Of a stretch of DNA of 64,000 bases, positions 17,174-25,760 are shown in pieces. This stretch comes from Bacteroidales bacterium UBA6851 (GTDB lineage: Bacteria > Bacteroidota > Bacteroidia > Bacteroidales > UBA932): contig DKDJ01000008.1 of NCBI GenBank assembly GCA_002451795.1, positions 1 to 64,000 of the forward strand. The letters run 5' to 3'. The notes beneath the pieces were generated by a model. It made no database searches, was not told the origin of the DNA, and saw nothing but the letters and a program-made list of their open reading frames with translations. Each line of letters starts with the position of its first letter. The stretch's first letter is position 1. Both the position numbers and the translations under genes were made by a program.

Positions 17174-19000
17174 CTATCTATCCTCAAGTAGATGTCTTGA
17201 CCAGAAGAGATGATCCGCCTCGGCGGAATGGCGACCTTGAGCACCACGGTATCCGTGCATTCCATCTGGATATATCATCAATTCAAACTGGATTCCAGCT
17301 TTTTGAAGAGCATCCACCAGCAGAAGCGTGTTCTGAAAATGCACATTATCATCACCAGTACCATGAGTGAGTTTCAGCGCCCCAGGATTCTTTATTTCAG
17401 GAACATAACTCAGCACAGAGGCAATATTATAGCCATCCGGATTAGCCTGCGGAGTATCCATAAAACGCTCCGTATAATGCGAATCATAAAGGCGCCAGTC
17501 ATACACTCCCCCGCCAGCAATTCCACAGCAGAAATACTCCGGATAACGGAGCACAAGCATAGCGGTAGTGGTACCTCCAAAGGAGAATCCCTCAACCCCT
17601 ATCTTTGAACCATCGACATAAGGCAAGGACCTCAGCCACTTAGCCCACGAGATATAGTCTCCAAGCTCCACCACAGTCATACGCCCGAATGCTTCATCCA
17701 TACCTTTACGCCCATTCTCACCAGAAGAACGAGGGTCAGTGACAATATAAATAATACCATTGTGGTAGCACCAGTCATCAGAAGCATCACGATCCCCCCA
17801 CCTATCTCTCACATATGGAGTGCCAGGGCCACCATAAAGCTGCATAACCACTGGATACTTCTTATCCGGGTCAAAGTTTTCCGGGAGCGACATCAATGCA
17901 TATAGGTCATACCCATCATTTTCTATCTTGACGATCTTCGGAAGAGGGTGGCCTTCAAGCAGGGAAGGATTCTCATCCTCAATCCACTTCTGAACGAACT
18001 TATCCATACGTCCCTCAACTTTACGAGCCGGCTTGCTTGAAGTCGAAAGAGAAGCGGTAAAAGTTCTTTCATCATCAGAGATTTTCAATCCAGACAGATT
18101 ATACTCAGGATCAGTAAGTGCAGTAATACGTCCTTTACGGTCGAGCTTATATAAAGAAGTATGAAGCCTCGAATCCCTCTTGGCGGTAAACCACACATTC
18201 CCTTTCTTCTCATCCACCTTCACAAGGCTAATATCCCAATTCTCACCAGACGAGAGTCTTTTCAAAGTTCCATCATACCCAAGAAAATAGATCTGTTCCC
18301 ACCCAGTCTCGAAATTACGAGCCATATATAAGCCTTTGTCGGAAAATATCATTCCCTCTATCCATTCAACCCACGTAGGATACTCTTCGTGATATACAGA
18401 ACGCCTGCTTCCGTCGGATACACTGACAGCGTACATATCAAGGACATTCTGCCTACGCGGCTCACGGCTCACATATAGCTCTTTGGAATCAGCTCCCCAG
18501 AACGGTGTTCCAAAGTATTGATCCTCGTCTTCAGAAAAATCAGCCCATACTATACTTGCATTACCTGGATTGCTAACATCAGCAATACCGATACGTACAG
18601 AAGGGTTAGCCTGACCCGCCTTAGGATACCTCGTCATACGGAGTTCCCCGTTCTGTCCGAAAGGAGAGAAAATGGGGAATACCGATACAGGAGAATTGTC
18701 AAAACGATAGAAACCTATTCTCTTAGAATCCGGGCTCCACCAAAATGCCCTATAATTGGAGGATCGTCCGAAGATCTCCTCATAATACACCCAAGAGGCG
18801 TAGCCATTCAAGATAACATCACTGCCATCATAAGTAATCCTTGTCTCCACAGAATCAGACACGCTCCTTATCCACAAATCATTATCCCTCGTAAAAGCGC
18901 ACATTTTTCCATCAGGTGAGACCGTAACATTCCTATCCTGCGCTGCACACAATGACATAGCACAAAGCGAAGTACAAAGTATCAGAAATACCTTCCTCAT
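17174..19000 (-). CDS. S9B dipeptidyl peptidase IV-like protease, shortened N-terminus
   Basis: An exported serine peptidase of 608 residues. A signal peptide (about 1-20, ending SLCA) is followed by a beta-propeller and an alpha/beta-hydrolase domain. The double glutamate that anchors the substrate N-terminus is visible in VYYEEIFG. The nucleophile is in GFSFGGTTT, the acid in HGTGDDNVHF, and the histidine in YPDGMHGYRG. DPPIV releases X-Pro dipeptides. Family members are usually about 700-720 residues, and here the mature protein starts almost directly in the propeller, so some N-terminal blades seem absent. The ATG at 19000 overlaps the TGA of the helicase gene (ATGA), which supports this start over an upstream TTG. 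Confidence 0.85.
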   Translation of the reverse strand: MRKVFLILCTSLCAMSLCAAQDRNVTVSPDGKMCAFTRDNDLWIRSVSDSVETRITYDGSDVILNGYASWVYYEEIFGRSSNYRAFWWSPDSKRIGFYRFDNSPVSVFPIFSPFGQNGELRMTRYPKAGQANPSVRIGIADVSNPGNASIVWADFSEDEDQYFGTPFWGADSKELYVSREPRRQNVLDMYAVSVSDGSRRSVYHEEYPTWVEWIEGMIFSDKGLYMARNFETGWEQIYFLGYDGTLKRLSSGENWDISLVKVDEKKGNVWFTAKRDSRLHTSLYKLDRKGRITALTDPEYNLSGLKISDDERTFTASLSTSSKPARKVEGRMDKFVQKWIEDENPSLLEGHPLPKIVKIENDGYDLYALMSLPENFDPDKKYPVVMQLYGGPGTPYVRDRWGDRDASDDWCYHNGIIYIVTDPRSSGENGRKGMDEAFGRMTVVELGDYISWAKWLRSLPYVDGSKIGVEGFSFGGTTTAMLVLRYPEYFCCGIAGGGVYDWRLYDSHYTERFMDTPQANPDGYNIASVLSYVPEIKNPGALKLTHGTGDDNVHFQNTLLLVDALQKAGIQFELMIYPDGMHGYRGAQGRHSAEADHLFWSRHLLEDR

Positions 19001-20430
19001 ACGAAACAATTGTCTTTAAAGTTTACAAGATAGACCTGCTTTACCGCACGCGTAAGTGCCGTATACAGCCATTTAAGATCCTCTATTCCATACTGGTCCT
19101 GCCAAAAAGGACAATCCACGAACACGCAGTCCCACTGCCCTCCCTGTGACTTATGACAGGTGATGGCATCAGCATATTTCAACTGAAGCGCATTGAAATA
19201 TTTATCTTCTCGAACAGCATCCCAGATTCTTTTCTTACTTCCCCTATCCGAATAATCGGCACTAACACCTTGATACAAGGCATTCTGCTGCTCGTAACTA
19301 AGCGTTGCAGATTCGGACTCCAGTGTATCAAGACAGACCTTTGCATTAACCTCCGCATCATAATCAGGGAAGAAAAGGGTAGCATCAGCAAAGTGCAGCC
19401 CATACCTCTCTTCAAATCCGCCAATGCGCACAAGCCGCGCCATGTCTCCATTGGCGATATAATCCAGTCCCTTTACGTTCTCCACAAACTGATAACAATT
19501 CTTGACTATCATCAGTTTATCATCCCTTACAAGCCCTTCCTCCTTGAACTGGACCATCGACCGAATACCCATATTATACCGGATCGCCCGCTTATTGGAA
19601 CGGCATAGAACCATCGTACCATCCTCCCCAAAGCGCGAATATGCATCCGTCAAAGTATCCACCAGCTCTCCACCAGACACCCTTACAATATCATCCACGC
19701 CATTAAGATCCATAGGCAACGAATCCATACCAGACTCCGCAGCCCCAGAAGCAATCAGCTCCCGAAGAATAGTGGCATTGCGAAGAATCCCAGATTCCTT
19801 CTCCTGACGTACGACAGATGTGAGTTCACAATACCGCACCCCACCGAATCCTTCCATAAAACTACTATTCAGAGCCGGGGAAGAATCAAGTCCGACAGGC
19901 GGCAACTGTGCGGAATCCCCCATCATCACAAGGCGACATCCTACACCTGACCTCACGAAATCCACCAGATCTTCAAGAAGATTACCTGTCCCGAATAATG
20001 CTCCCTGCTGCCCCTGGGCAGTATCCATACCGATAAGCGACACCTCATCCACCACGAAAAGGGCGTTTTTACTCTTATTGGGTGCGAGCGAAAACTTACC
20101 GTACCCGTCATCTCCCACAGACTTCTGCCTGTAAATGTGCTTGTGTATGGTATATGCAGGCCTTTTGGAGATACCAGAAAGAACTTTTGCAGCCCGTCCA
20201 GTAGGAGCCAAAAGAACCGACAGAGTCCCCAGTTCCCTCAAGGCAGCAACTACAGAAGCCATCGCGCTCGTCTTTCCAGTACCAGCGTACCCATTGACCA
20301 CCATAATATCAGCATCATCGCAAGTCATAAAGTCGGCCAATTCTTGAAAAAGCCTGTCCTGACAAATGGTAGGATCAAAGGCAAACTTCTTCAGGAAGCG
20401 CTCGTAAAGGAACTCAGAGCGGCCGGTCAT
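18997..20430 (-). CDS. RecD2/Dda-like superfamily 1 DNA helicase
   Basis: A 477-residue ATPase with Walker A NGYAGTGKTSAM, Walker B LFVVDEVSLIG, the motif MMGDSAQLPPVG, and the C-terminal UvrD/RecD motifs AITCHKSQGGQWDCVFVD and LYTALTRAVKQVYLV. This fits a short RecD2-like or Dda-like 5'-3' helicase without the long N-terminal extension of true RecD2. The role is inferred as repair or replication-fork processing. It shares ATGA overlaps with trkH upstream and the DPP4-like gene downstream, so its expression is tied to both, although the functions look unrelated. Confidence 0.8.
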   Translation of the reverse strand: MTGRSEFLYERFLKKFAFDPTICQDRLFQELADFMTCDDADIMVVNGYAGTGKTSAMASVVAALRELGTLSVLLAPTGRAAKVLSGISKRPAYTIHKHIYRQKSVGDDGYGKFSLAPNKSKNALFVVDEVSLIGMDTAQGQQGALFGTGNLLEDLVDFVRSGVGCRLVMMGDSAQLPPVGLDSSPALNSSFMEGFGGVRYCELTSVVRQEKESGILRNATILRELIASGAAESGMDSLPMDLNGVDDIVRVSGGELVDTLTDAYSRFGEDGTMVLCRSNKRAIRYNMGIRSMVQFKEEGLVRDDKLMIVKNCYQFVENVKGLDYIANGDMARLVRIGGFEERYGLHFADATLFFPDYDAEVNAKVCLDTLESESATLSYEQQNALYQGVSADYSDRGSKKRIWDAVREDKYFNALQLKYADAITCHKSQGGQWDCVFVDCPFWQDQYGIEDLKWLYTALTRAVKQVYLVNFKDNCFV

Positions 20431-21881
20431 TTGCGCCTCCTCCCCACAATCATGCCGACTACAGCAAGCACAGGATAAATTTCGATTCGCCCGAGAAACA
20501 TATCCATCGAGAATATCAGTTTAGCCCCCACAGTCATGTGATTAAAAGACCCCATTGTTCCCATTGCACCAGTAGCGGGGCCAACATTTCCAAGAGTCGA
20601 CACGGTACCGGCAACGGAGTTCTCCACATCAATCCCTGTACATATCAGCAAAAACACTGACACCACCACGACAAGTGCGTAAAGTGCTAGATACAGCAGA
20701 TGAGGAGACACTTCATCGTCCCTAAGTATATGCTTTCCAAGACGCACCTCGTTGACAGAATAAGGGTGAAGGATATTGTTGACATATCTGCCTATAGACT
20801 TGAAGAGAATAAGAAGTCTGTCCACTTTAATACCAGAGGAAGTAGAGCCGGAGCAGCCACAGACAATACCCACACACACCAACATAATGGACATCCAGTC
20901 AGGCCAAAGGGCATTGTCAAGTATAGCAAATCCCGTAGTAGAAGATATGGCAAGAGTGCTGAAAGTTCCCTTCCAAAAAGCCTCTCCCCAGCCTTCACAG
21001 ATGCCGTTAAAGCGAAGACCTACGGCAAGGATAAAAGAGACAACTAACACTGAAATCGTGTAAAACTTAAAGATAGGATTCCTCATCGGACGAAGGGATC
21101 TGGACACGACTGTCATATACAGCACGCCGAAATGAAGAGACGAAAGATACATGAAAATCATGGTAATAATCTCCACCCAACGTGAGTCAAAAGCAGCGAT
21201 AGACGCATTTCTGGTGCTAAATCCACCGGTTGCCACCACACTCATTGCATGGCAGATAGCATCAAAAGGGCTCATTCCAGCCAAAATATAGCATAAAAAG
21301 GCAGCCGCTGCAATAGCAAGATATACGTAGGCGAAAATATAGACTACCTTATTTGTTCCTGAAGAGTAACCGCTTCTGCTCAAGGACGTAAGTTCCATAT
21401 TGGTAAGTCTCATCCTCATAGGACTTGACTCCGGAATAATGAGAAGCAAGAACACCACGACTCCCAAACCACCGATGAAATGCGTGGAAGAGCGCCAAAA
21501 GAGCAAACTCTTGGGAAGCGCCTCGATATTGTCAAGAATGGTGGACCCACATGTCGTAAACCCACTCACAGACTCGAACCACGCATTCACAAGAGAAAAA
21601 GGGCCACCCCACAATGCATAAGGCAACATGCCGAATATAAATGACATGAGCCACGATAGCGTGATAATCACATATCCTTCCTTAAGGCTGATTGCTTCTG
21701 ACTTACGGACAAAGATAAATGGGAACACGCCAACCAGGAAAGTGATTGTAAACGATATGGCAAGTGCCGCCAAAGCAGAGTCATTGCCCTCAGACATGGA
21801 CACAAGCACAGACAGAAACATAAAAAGCGCACTCACAAGAAGTGCGTAGCCGATGTTTCTGCTGATTACTTTCCAATTCAT
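20427..21881 (-). CDS. trkH: TrkH-type potassium transporter
   Basis: A 484-residue polytopic membrane protein with the four-fold pore repeats of TrkH/KtrB. Selectivity-loop segments are visible as SVSGFTTCGSTIL, VVATGGFSTRNAS, SSTTGFAILDNA and STLGNVGPATGA. It conducts K+ (and possibly Na+) across the inner membrane and normally needs a cytoplasmic TrkA/KtrA RCK subunit. None is encoded next to it. Instead, the gene overlaps by 4 bases (ATGA) an upstream gene for a two-TM HAMP-like protein. Downstream it overlaps the helicase gene in the same way. Confidence 0.9.
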   Translation of the reverse strand: MNWKVISRNIGYALLVSALFMFLSVLVSMSEGNDSALAALAISFTITFLVGVFPFIFVRKSEAISLKEGYVIITLSWLMSFIFGMLPYALWGGPFSLVNAWFESVSGFTTCGSTILDNIEALPKSLLFWRSSTHFIGGLGVVVFLLLIIPESSPMRMRLTNMELTSLSRSGYSSGTNKVVYIFAYVYLAIAAAAFLCYILAGMSPFDAICHAMSVVATGGFSTRNASIAAFDSRWVEIITMIFMYLSSLHFGVLYMTVVSRSLRPMRNPIFKFYTISVLVVSFILAVGLRFNGICEGWGEAFWKGTFSTLAISSTTGFAILDNALWPDWMSIMLVCVGIVCGCSGSTSSGIKVDRLLILFKSIGRYVNNILHPYSVNEVRLGKHILRDDEVSPHLLYLALYALVVVVSVFLLICTGIDVENSVAGTVSTLGNVGPATGAMGTMGSFNHMTVGAKLIFSMDMFLGRIEIYPVLAVVGMIVGRRRK

Positions 21882-22699
21882 TTCCTTATCTCCCTGATAC
21901 GACGGCGAAGTTGCTGGTTTTCTCCAGCCAGTTCAGAAATACCATCATTGAGTTCTGACAATTGGTCATCCCCTTCAAATCTCACAGAATATTTTTTATC
22001 ACTGGCACGATATGCATTCAGACCGTCAAGCATCCGGTAAAGCGGATTGACATAAAATGCAAGGATGAAAAACAACAACATAAGCACGAGCAGGAGGCCT
22101 ACACCTACTGCCACTATTCCTGGAATAATACTTCGATAGAATCCGCGCTCAAAAGTGGCAGAATTCTTCTCCAGATCCTTGTATATTCCATCTGTCAGCC
22201 TGTCTATATCTTCTGTAAGTCGGTCAAACCGCGGCTGAAGCCTGTTAAAATACCAGTCTCGCGTATCTAGAAAAGATGTAGAAACCACACCCTCAAGTTC
22301 CTTAGACGTCAGCATAAATGCAGCATACGAGTACATCACGGAGTCGGCCATAGGATAGATTCTGTTGGTAGACGGACTCATCCTAAGAGAATCACAATGG
22401 GAAGTAAAGTAATCCGCGTCAAACTCAGGCAGTTCAGCCTCCTCCTCTTCCCCAATAGACTCAAGAATCTGAAGATTGTACTGGTTGGTCATATCAGAAA
22501 GCCTATTGGCCACATTTATGCTACTGATATCATCTGCGATAAGCTCTGATACATAATTGCTCATGCTCCGATACTCAAGCACTGAAATCGTGGATGACAC
22601 CAAGAGTATTGCTGCTATGGACAGAAGGCTCAACACCAGCTTGGAGCGCATGGACAACTTGGCAGATTTGAGCCTTTTAAAGAACTTCCCCAAAAACAT
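21878..22699 (-). CDS. Two-TM sensor-like protein with HAMP-type linker, no output domain
   Basis: A 273-residue protein: a membrane segment at about residues 20-42, a helical extracytoplasmic domain of about 145 residues resembling a four-helix-bundle ligand sensor, a second membrane segment at about 190-215, then a HAMP-like segment (YVNPLYRMLDGLNAYRAS) and a short coiled coil ending LRRRIREIRK. No kinase, cyclase or chemotaxis output domain follows. It starts a four-gene operon and overlaps trkH by 4 bases, so an obvious idea is that it regulates the channel, which is inference. A -7 box reading TATATTTG on the minus strand (22726-22733) lies upstream. Confidence 0.65.
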   Translation of the reverse strand: MFLGKFFKRLKSAKLSMRSKLVLSLLSIAAILLVSSTISVLEYRSMSNYVSELIADDISSINVANRLSDMTNQYNLQILESIGEEEEAELPEFDADYFTSHCDSLRMSPSTNRIYPMADSVMYSYAAFMLTSKELEGVVSTSFLDTRDWYFNRLQPRFDRLTEDIDRLTDGIYKDLEKNSATFERGFYRSIIPGIVAVGVGLLLVLMLLFFILAFYVNPLYRMLDGLNAYRASDKKYSVRFEGDDQLSELNDGISELAGENQQLRRRIREIRK

Positions 22700-22710
22700 T
22701 ACTTAATTCT

Positions 22711-22753
22711 TTCGCAAATAATTCGCAAATATATAAAAATTTTTATATTTTTG
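22711..22753. promoter_or_regulatory. Divergent promoter region with TTCGCAAAT direct repeats
   Basis: The gap between the HAMP/trkH operon and the ROK gene has two copies of TTCGCAAAT (22711-22719 and 22722-22730) spaced 11 bases apart, one helical turn. A minus-strand -7 box (22726-22733) overlaps the second copy, and a plus-strand box TATTTTTG (22746-22753) serves the ROK gene. A regulator bound to the repeats could control both directions. The ROK protein itself, which has an N-terminal HTH, is a candidate; this is inference. Confidence 0.4.
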
Positions 22754-22773
22754 CAGAATAATAAATTACATAT

Positions 22774-23976
22774 ATGACACAATCCTTTCTCAGTGATACT
22801 ACAGGCAAGAATGCCAGCGTCAAGAGAGAAATTCTCAGGCTCTGCATCATCCACAACAACTACAGCATCGCGGATTTCAGCCGAGCTCTTGGAATCAGTG
22901 TACCAACAATAACTAAACTAATCGGAGAACTTATAGACGACAACTTCATTCAGGATGAAGGAAAAGTCGGTACTTCAGGAGGCAGAAGGCCAAGTGTATA
23001 CGGTCTCAATCCTCAAGCCGGATATTTTGTAGGCGTAGATATTGCACGACACCATTTCCATATTGCCATAAGCGATTTCAAGGGTGAAACAGTCAATTTC
23101 ATCCAAGACATTGAGTTCGTCCTTGAAGCCAGCGAACTTTCTTTTAGAACCATCTGCCGCATGGTTAAGGACGAAGTCACCAAGTGCGGCGTGCCTTGGA
23201 CTAAGGTTCTCGGTGTAGGCGTAAGCCTTTCTGGAAGGGTAAATCCAGAGAAAGGTTATAGTCTTACCTATTTCGTAAGTGACGATATACCCCTGAAGAG
23301 CATATTCCAGAAAGAATTCAATGTTCCTGTCACCATAGAAAATGACTCAAGGGCCATGGCTTACGGTGAATATATGACCCTCGGACACAAAGCCGACAAG
23401 AATATGATTTTCATCAATATCAGCTGGGGGCTCGGCATGGGTATCATTGCTGACGGAAGGCTTTATTATGGCAAGTCTGGCTATTCCGGAGAACTCGGGC
23501 ACTTCCCTGCCCTGAACAATGACATCATCTGCCGTTGCGGAAAGGTGGGCTGTCTTGAGACAGGTGCCTCTGGATCCGCATTGCATAGAATGATGGTAGA
23601 GAAACTGAAAAACGGTCACTCATCCTCTCTGTTGAACATATACCAAAGGAAAGGGGATATTGAACTTGATGAAATCCTCAAAGCAGTTGAAGAGGGAGAT
23701 GTGTTGGCAATAGACTGTATCGGAAAGGTGGGAGACATTCTCGGACGAGGCATATCAGGAGTACTAAACATCTTCAACCCGGGCCTAGTGGTAATCGGAG
23801 GACGGCTGATAGTAGGAAAAGACTATCTTCTACTGCCTATCAAGACAGCAGTCAATAGGCTGTCCCTCTCCAAGGTTTCTTCAGACACATCCATAGTCCT
23901 ATCCACGCTCGACCGCAAGGCAGCATCTGTAGGTGATTGTCTTCTTTCAAGAGACAAGGTGCTTGGACTCTTGTAA
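22774..23976 (+). CDS. ROK family transcriptional regulator/sugar kinase
   Basis: A 400-residue NagC/XylR-type ROK protein. An N-terminal winged HTH is visible (YSIADFSRALGISVPTITKL, about residues 31-50), followed by the ROK domain with the zinc motif CRCGKVGCLETGASG and the ATP/sugar-binding segments WGLGMGIIADGRLYYG and NPGLVVIGGR. Such proteins are sugar-responsive repressors; the N-terminal HTH argues for a regulator rather than a plain glucokinase. The ligand is unknown. The TTCGCAAAT repeats upstream may be its operator. The ABC-F gene follows after 3 bases. Confidence 0.85.
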   Translation: MTQSFLSDTTGKNASVKREILRLCIIHNNYSIADFSRALGISVPTITKLIGELIDDNFIQDEGKVGTSGGRRPSVYGLNPQAGYFVGVDIARHHFHIAISDFKGETVNFIQDIEFVLEASELSFRTICRMVKDEVTKCGVPWTKVLGVGVSLSGRVNPEKGYSLTYFVSDDIPLKSIFQKEFNVPVTIENDSRAMAYGEYMTLGHKADKNMIFINISWGLGMGIIADGRLYYGKSGYSGELGHFPALNNDIICRCGKVGCLETGASGSALHRMMVEKLKNGHSSSLLNIYQRKGDIELDEILKAVEEGDVLAIDCIGKVGDILGRGISGVLNIFNPGLVVIGGRLIVGKDYLLLPIKTAVNRLSLSKVSSDTSIVLSTLDRKAASVGDCLLSRDKVLGLL

Positions 23977-23979
23977 CCT

Positions 23980-25749
23980 ATGCCGTCATTTCTTCAGATA
24001 GAAAATATTTCGAAATCCTATGGTCCGAAGATTCTCTTCGAGCACATAGGATTCAATGTGAATGAGGGGGACAAAATTGCTCTAATCGCCCCCAACGGAA
24101 CCGGGAAAACATCACTTCTGAGAATACTTGCCGGAAAGGACAAGTCCGACTCGGGAGGGAGGATTCTGTTCCTAAAGGACATACGTATCGCCTTTCTAGA
24201 GCAGGAATACGACTGCGACCCGAAGAATGGCATACTTGACCAGATACTTCTCAATAGCCGCGATCTTACCCATAATTTCGATGAAGAACGTATGGCTGAA
24301 TTTACCCAGAAAGCCAAAGAGTTCCTGGGCAACTTCGGGCTCCACGATTTGACACGCAAAATGGGAGAGCTCTCCGGGGGTGAAGTCAAAAGGGTCGCAC
24401 TCAGCCAGATGCTGGCTTCGCAGGCGGAGTTTCTGATTATGGACGAGCCTACCAACCATCTTGATATCGAAGCCATAGAGTATCTGGAGTCTTATCTAAA
24501 ACGTAGTAGGTGCACTCTTCTGATGGTTACCCACGATAGATATTTCCTGGACAGAGTCTGCAATATAGTGATGGAACTCGATCACGGAGCAGTATACACA
24601 TACAAGGGCGATTATCAGAACTATCTTGAGAAGCGTGATGAAAGGATAAGCAGTTACAATGCGCAGACCGACAAGGTAAGAAATATTCTCAGACGCGAGC
24701 TTGAGTGGATTCATGCCACTCCTTGCGCGAGAAGCGGTAAGGCAAAATATCGCATCAACGCTTTTCACGAACTCTCAGAAAGAGCGTCACAGACCTACAC
24801 CACTAAGCAGATGACCATGGAAGGTGTGGGAGAGGCATCACGTCTCGGCTCCAAGATAATCAACTGCAAAGACGTCTCCTACTTCTGGGAAGGAGGCTGT
24901 CTGCTGAAAGAATTCAGCTATAATTTTCAGAGATTCGACAAGGTAGGAATCGTAGGCCGTAATGGCGTCGGAAAGTCCACATTCCTCGATCTTCTAACAG
25001 GCGTACTTCAGCCATCGTCAGGTGTCATAGAAAGAGGAGAGTCCCTCGTCATAGGCTACTATAGACAGGAAGGCATGGACTTTACCGGGGACGACACGGT
25101 CCTTGACATAGTAGGAGACACAAGGCTTTTGGGAAGATTTCTCTTTCCGCATGATATGCTCAACACAAGAGTATCTCGGCTTTCCGGTGGAGAGAAAAGG
25201 AGACTTTATCTTCTCACTATCCTCATGAAGAACCCCAACCTCCTAATTCTTGACGAACCGACCAATGACCTTGATATCGTGACCCTCAATATCCTTGAGG
25301 AATACCTCAAGGAATACGGCGGTTCTCTCATAATCGTAAGTCACGACCGCCATTTTCTGGACAGAGTGGTAGACCATCTACTGGTTTTCTGCGGAGAGGG
25401 CATAGTCAAGGACTTCATAGGCTCGTTCAGCGAATACCGCTCATATATGCGGGACTATGAGTCAGCTAAGAAAAAAGATTCAATTGCTTCCATCAAGCCA
25501 CAATCTTCTGCTAAGCCAGAGAAAAAGGCTGAGGATAAGCCTCGCAAACTAAGTTTTAACCAGAAACGCGAGCTCGAATCCATAGAATCAAGACTTCCGG
25601 AGCTCGAAGAGAAGAAGGCAGCCATAGAAAAAGACATGAATAGCGGGGCTCTGCCATACGACAAGCTCAAAGAGGCAGCGGAACTATTCAAGCAGGTAAG
25701 TAACGAAATAGACGAACTGGAAACCCGTTGGTTGGAACTCCAGAACTAG
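23980..25749 (+). CDS. ABC-F family ATPase (Uup/EttA-like)
   Basis: A 589-residue soluble protein with two ABC domains and no membrane segment. Domain 1 has Walker A APNGTGKTSLL, signature LSGGEVKRVALSQML and Walker B MDEPTNHLD. Domain 2 has GRNGVGKSTFLDLL, LSGGEKRRLYLL and LDEPTNDLD. A linker lies between them, and a C-terminal charged coiled coil (from about residue 500) resembles Uup. ABC-F proteins act on the ribosome or in nucleic-acid processing. This C-terminal arm suggests Uup rather than an antibiotic-resistance member, but I cannot exclude that. It lies 3 bases after the ROK gene in a plus-strand run. Confidence 0.85.
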   Translation: MPSFLQIENISKSYGPKILFEHIGFNVNEGDKIALIAPNGTGKTSLLRILAGKDKSDSGGRILFLKDIRIAFLEQEYDCDPKNGILDQILLNSRDLTHNFDEERMAEFTQKAKEFLGNFGLHDLTRKMGELSGGEVKRVALSQMLASQAEFLIMDEPTNHLDIEAIEYLESYLKRSRCTLLMVTHDRYFLDRVCNIVMELDHGAVYTYKGDYQNYLEKRDERISSYNAQTDKVRNILRRELEWIHATPCARSGKAKYRINAFHELSERASQTYTTKQMTMEGVGEASRLGSKIINCKDVSYFWEGGCLLKEFSYNFQRFDKVGIVGRNGVGKSTFLDLLTGVLQPSSGVIERGESLVIGYYRQEGMDFTGDDTVLDIVGDTRLLGRFLFPHDMLNTRVSRLSGGEKRRLYLLTILMKNPNLLILDEPTNDLDIVTLNILEEYLKEYGGSLIIVSHDRHFLDRVVDHLLVFCGEGIVKDFIGSFSEYRSYMRDYESAKKKDSIASIKPQSSAKPEKKAEDKPRKLSFNQKRELESIESRLPELEEKKAAIEKDMNSGALPYDKLKEAAELFKQVSNEIDELETRWLELQN

Positions 25750-25760
25750 AAATACAAGAT

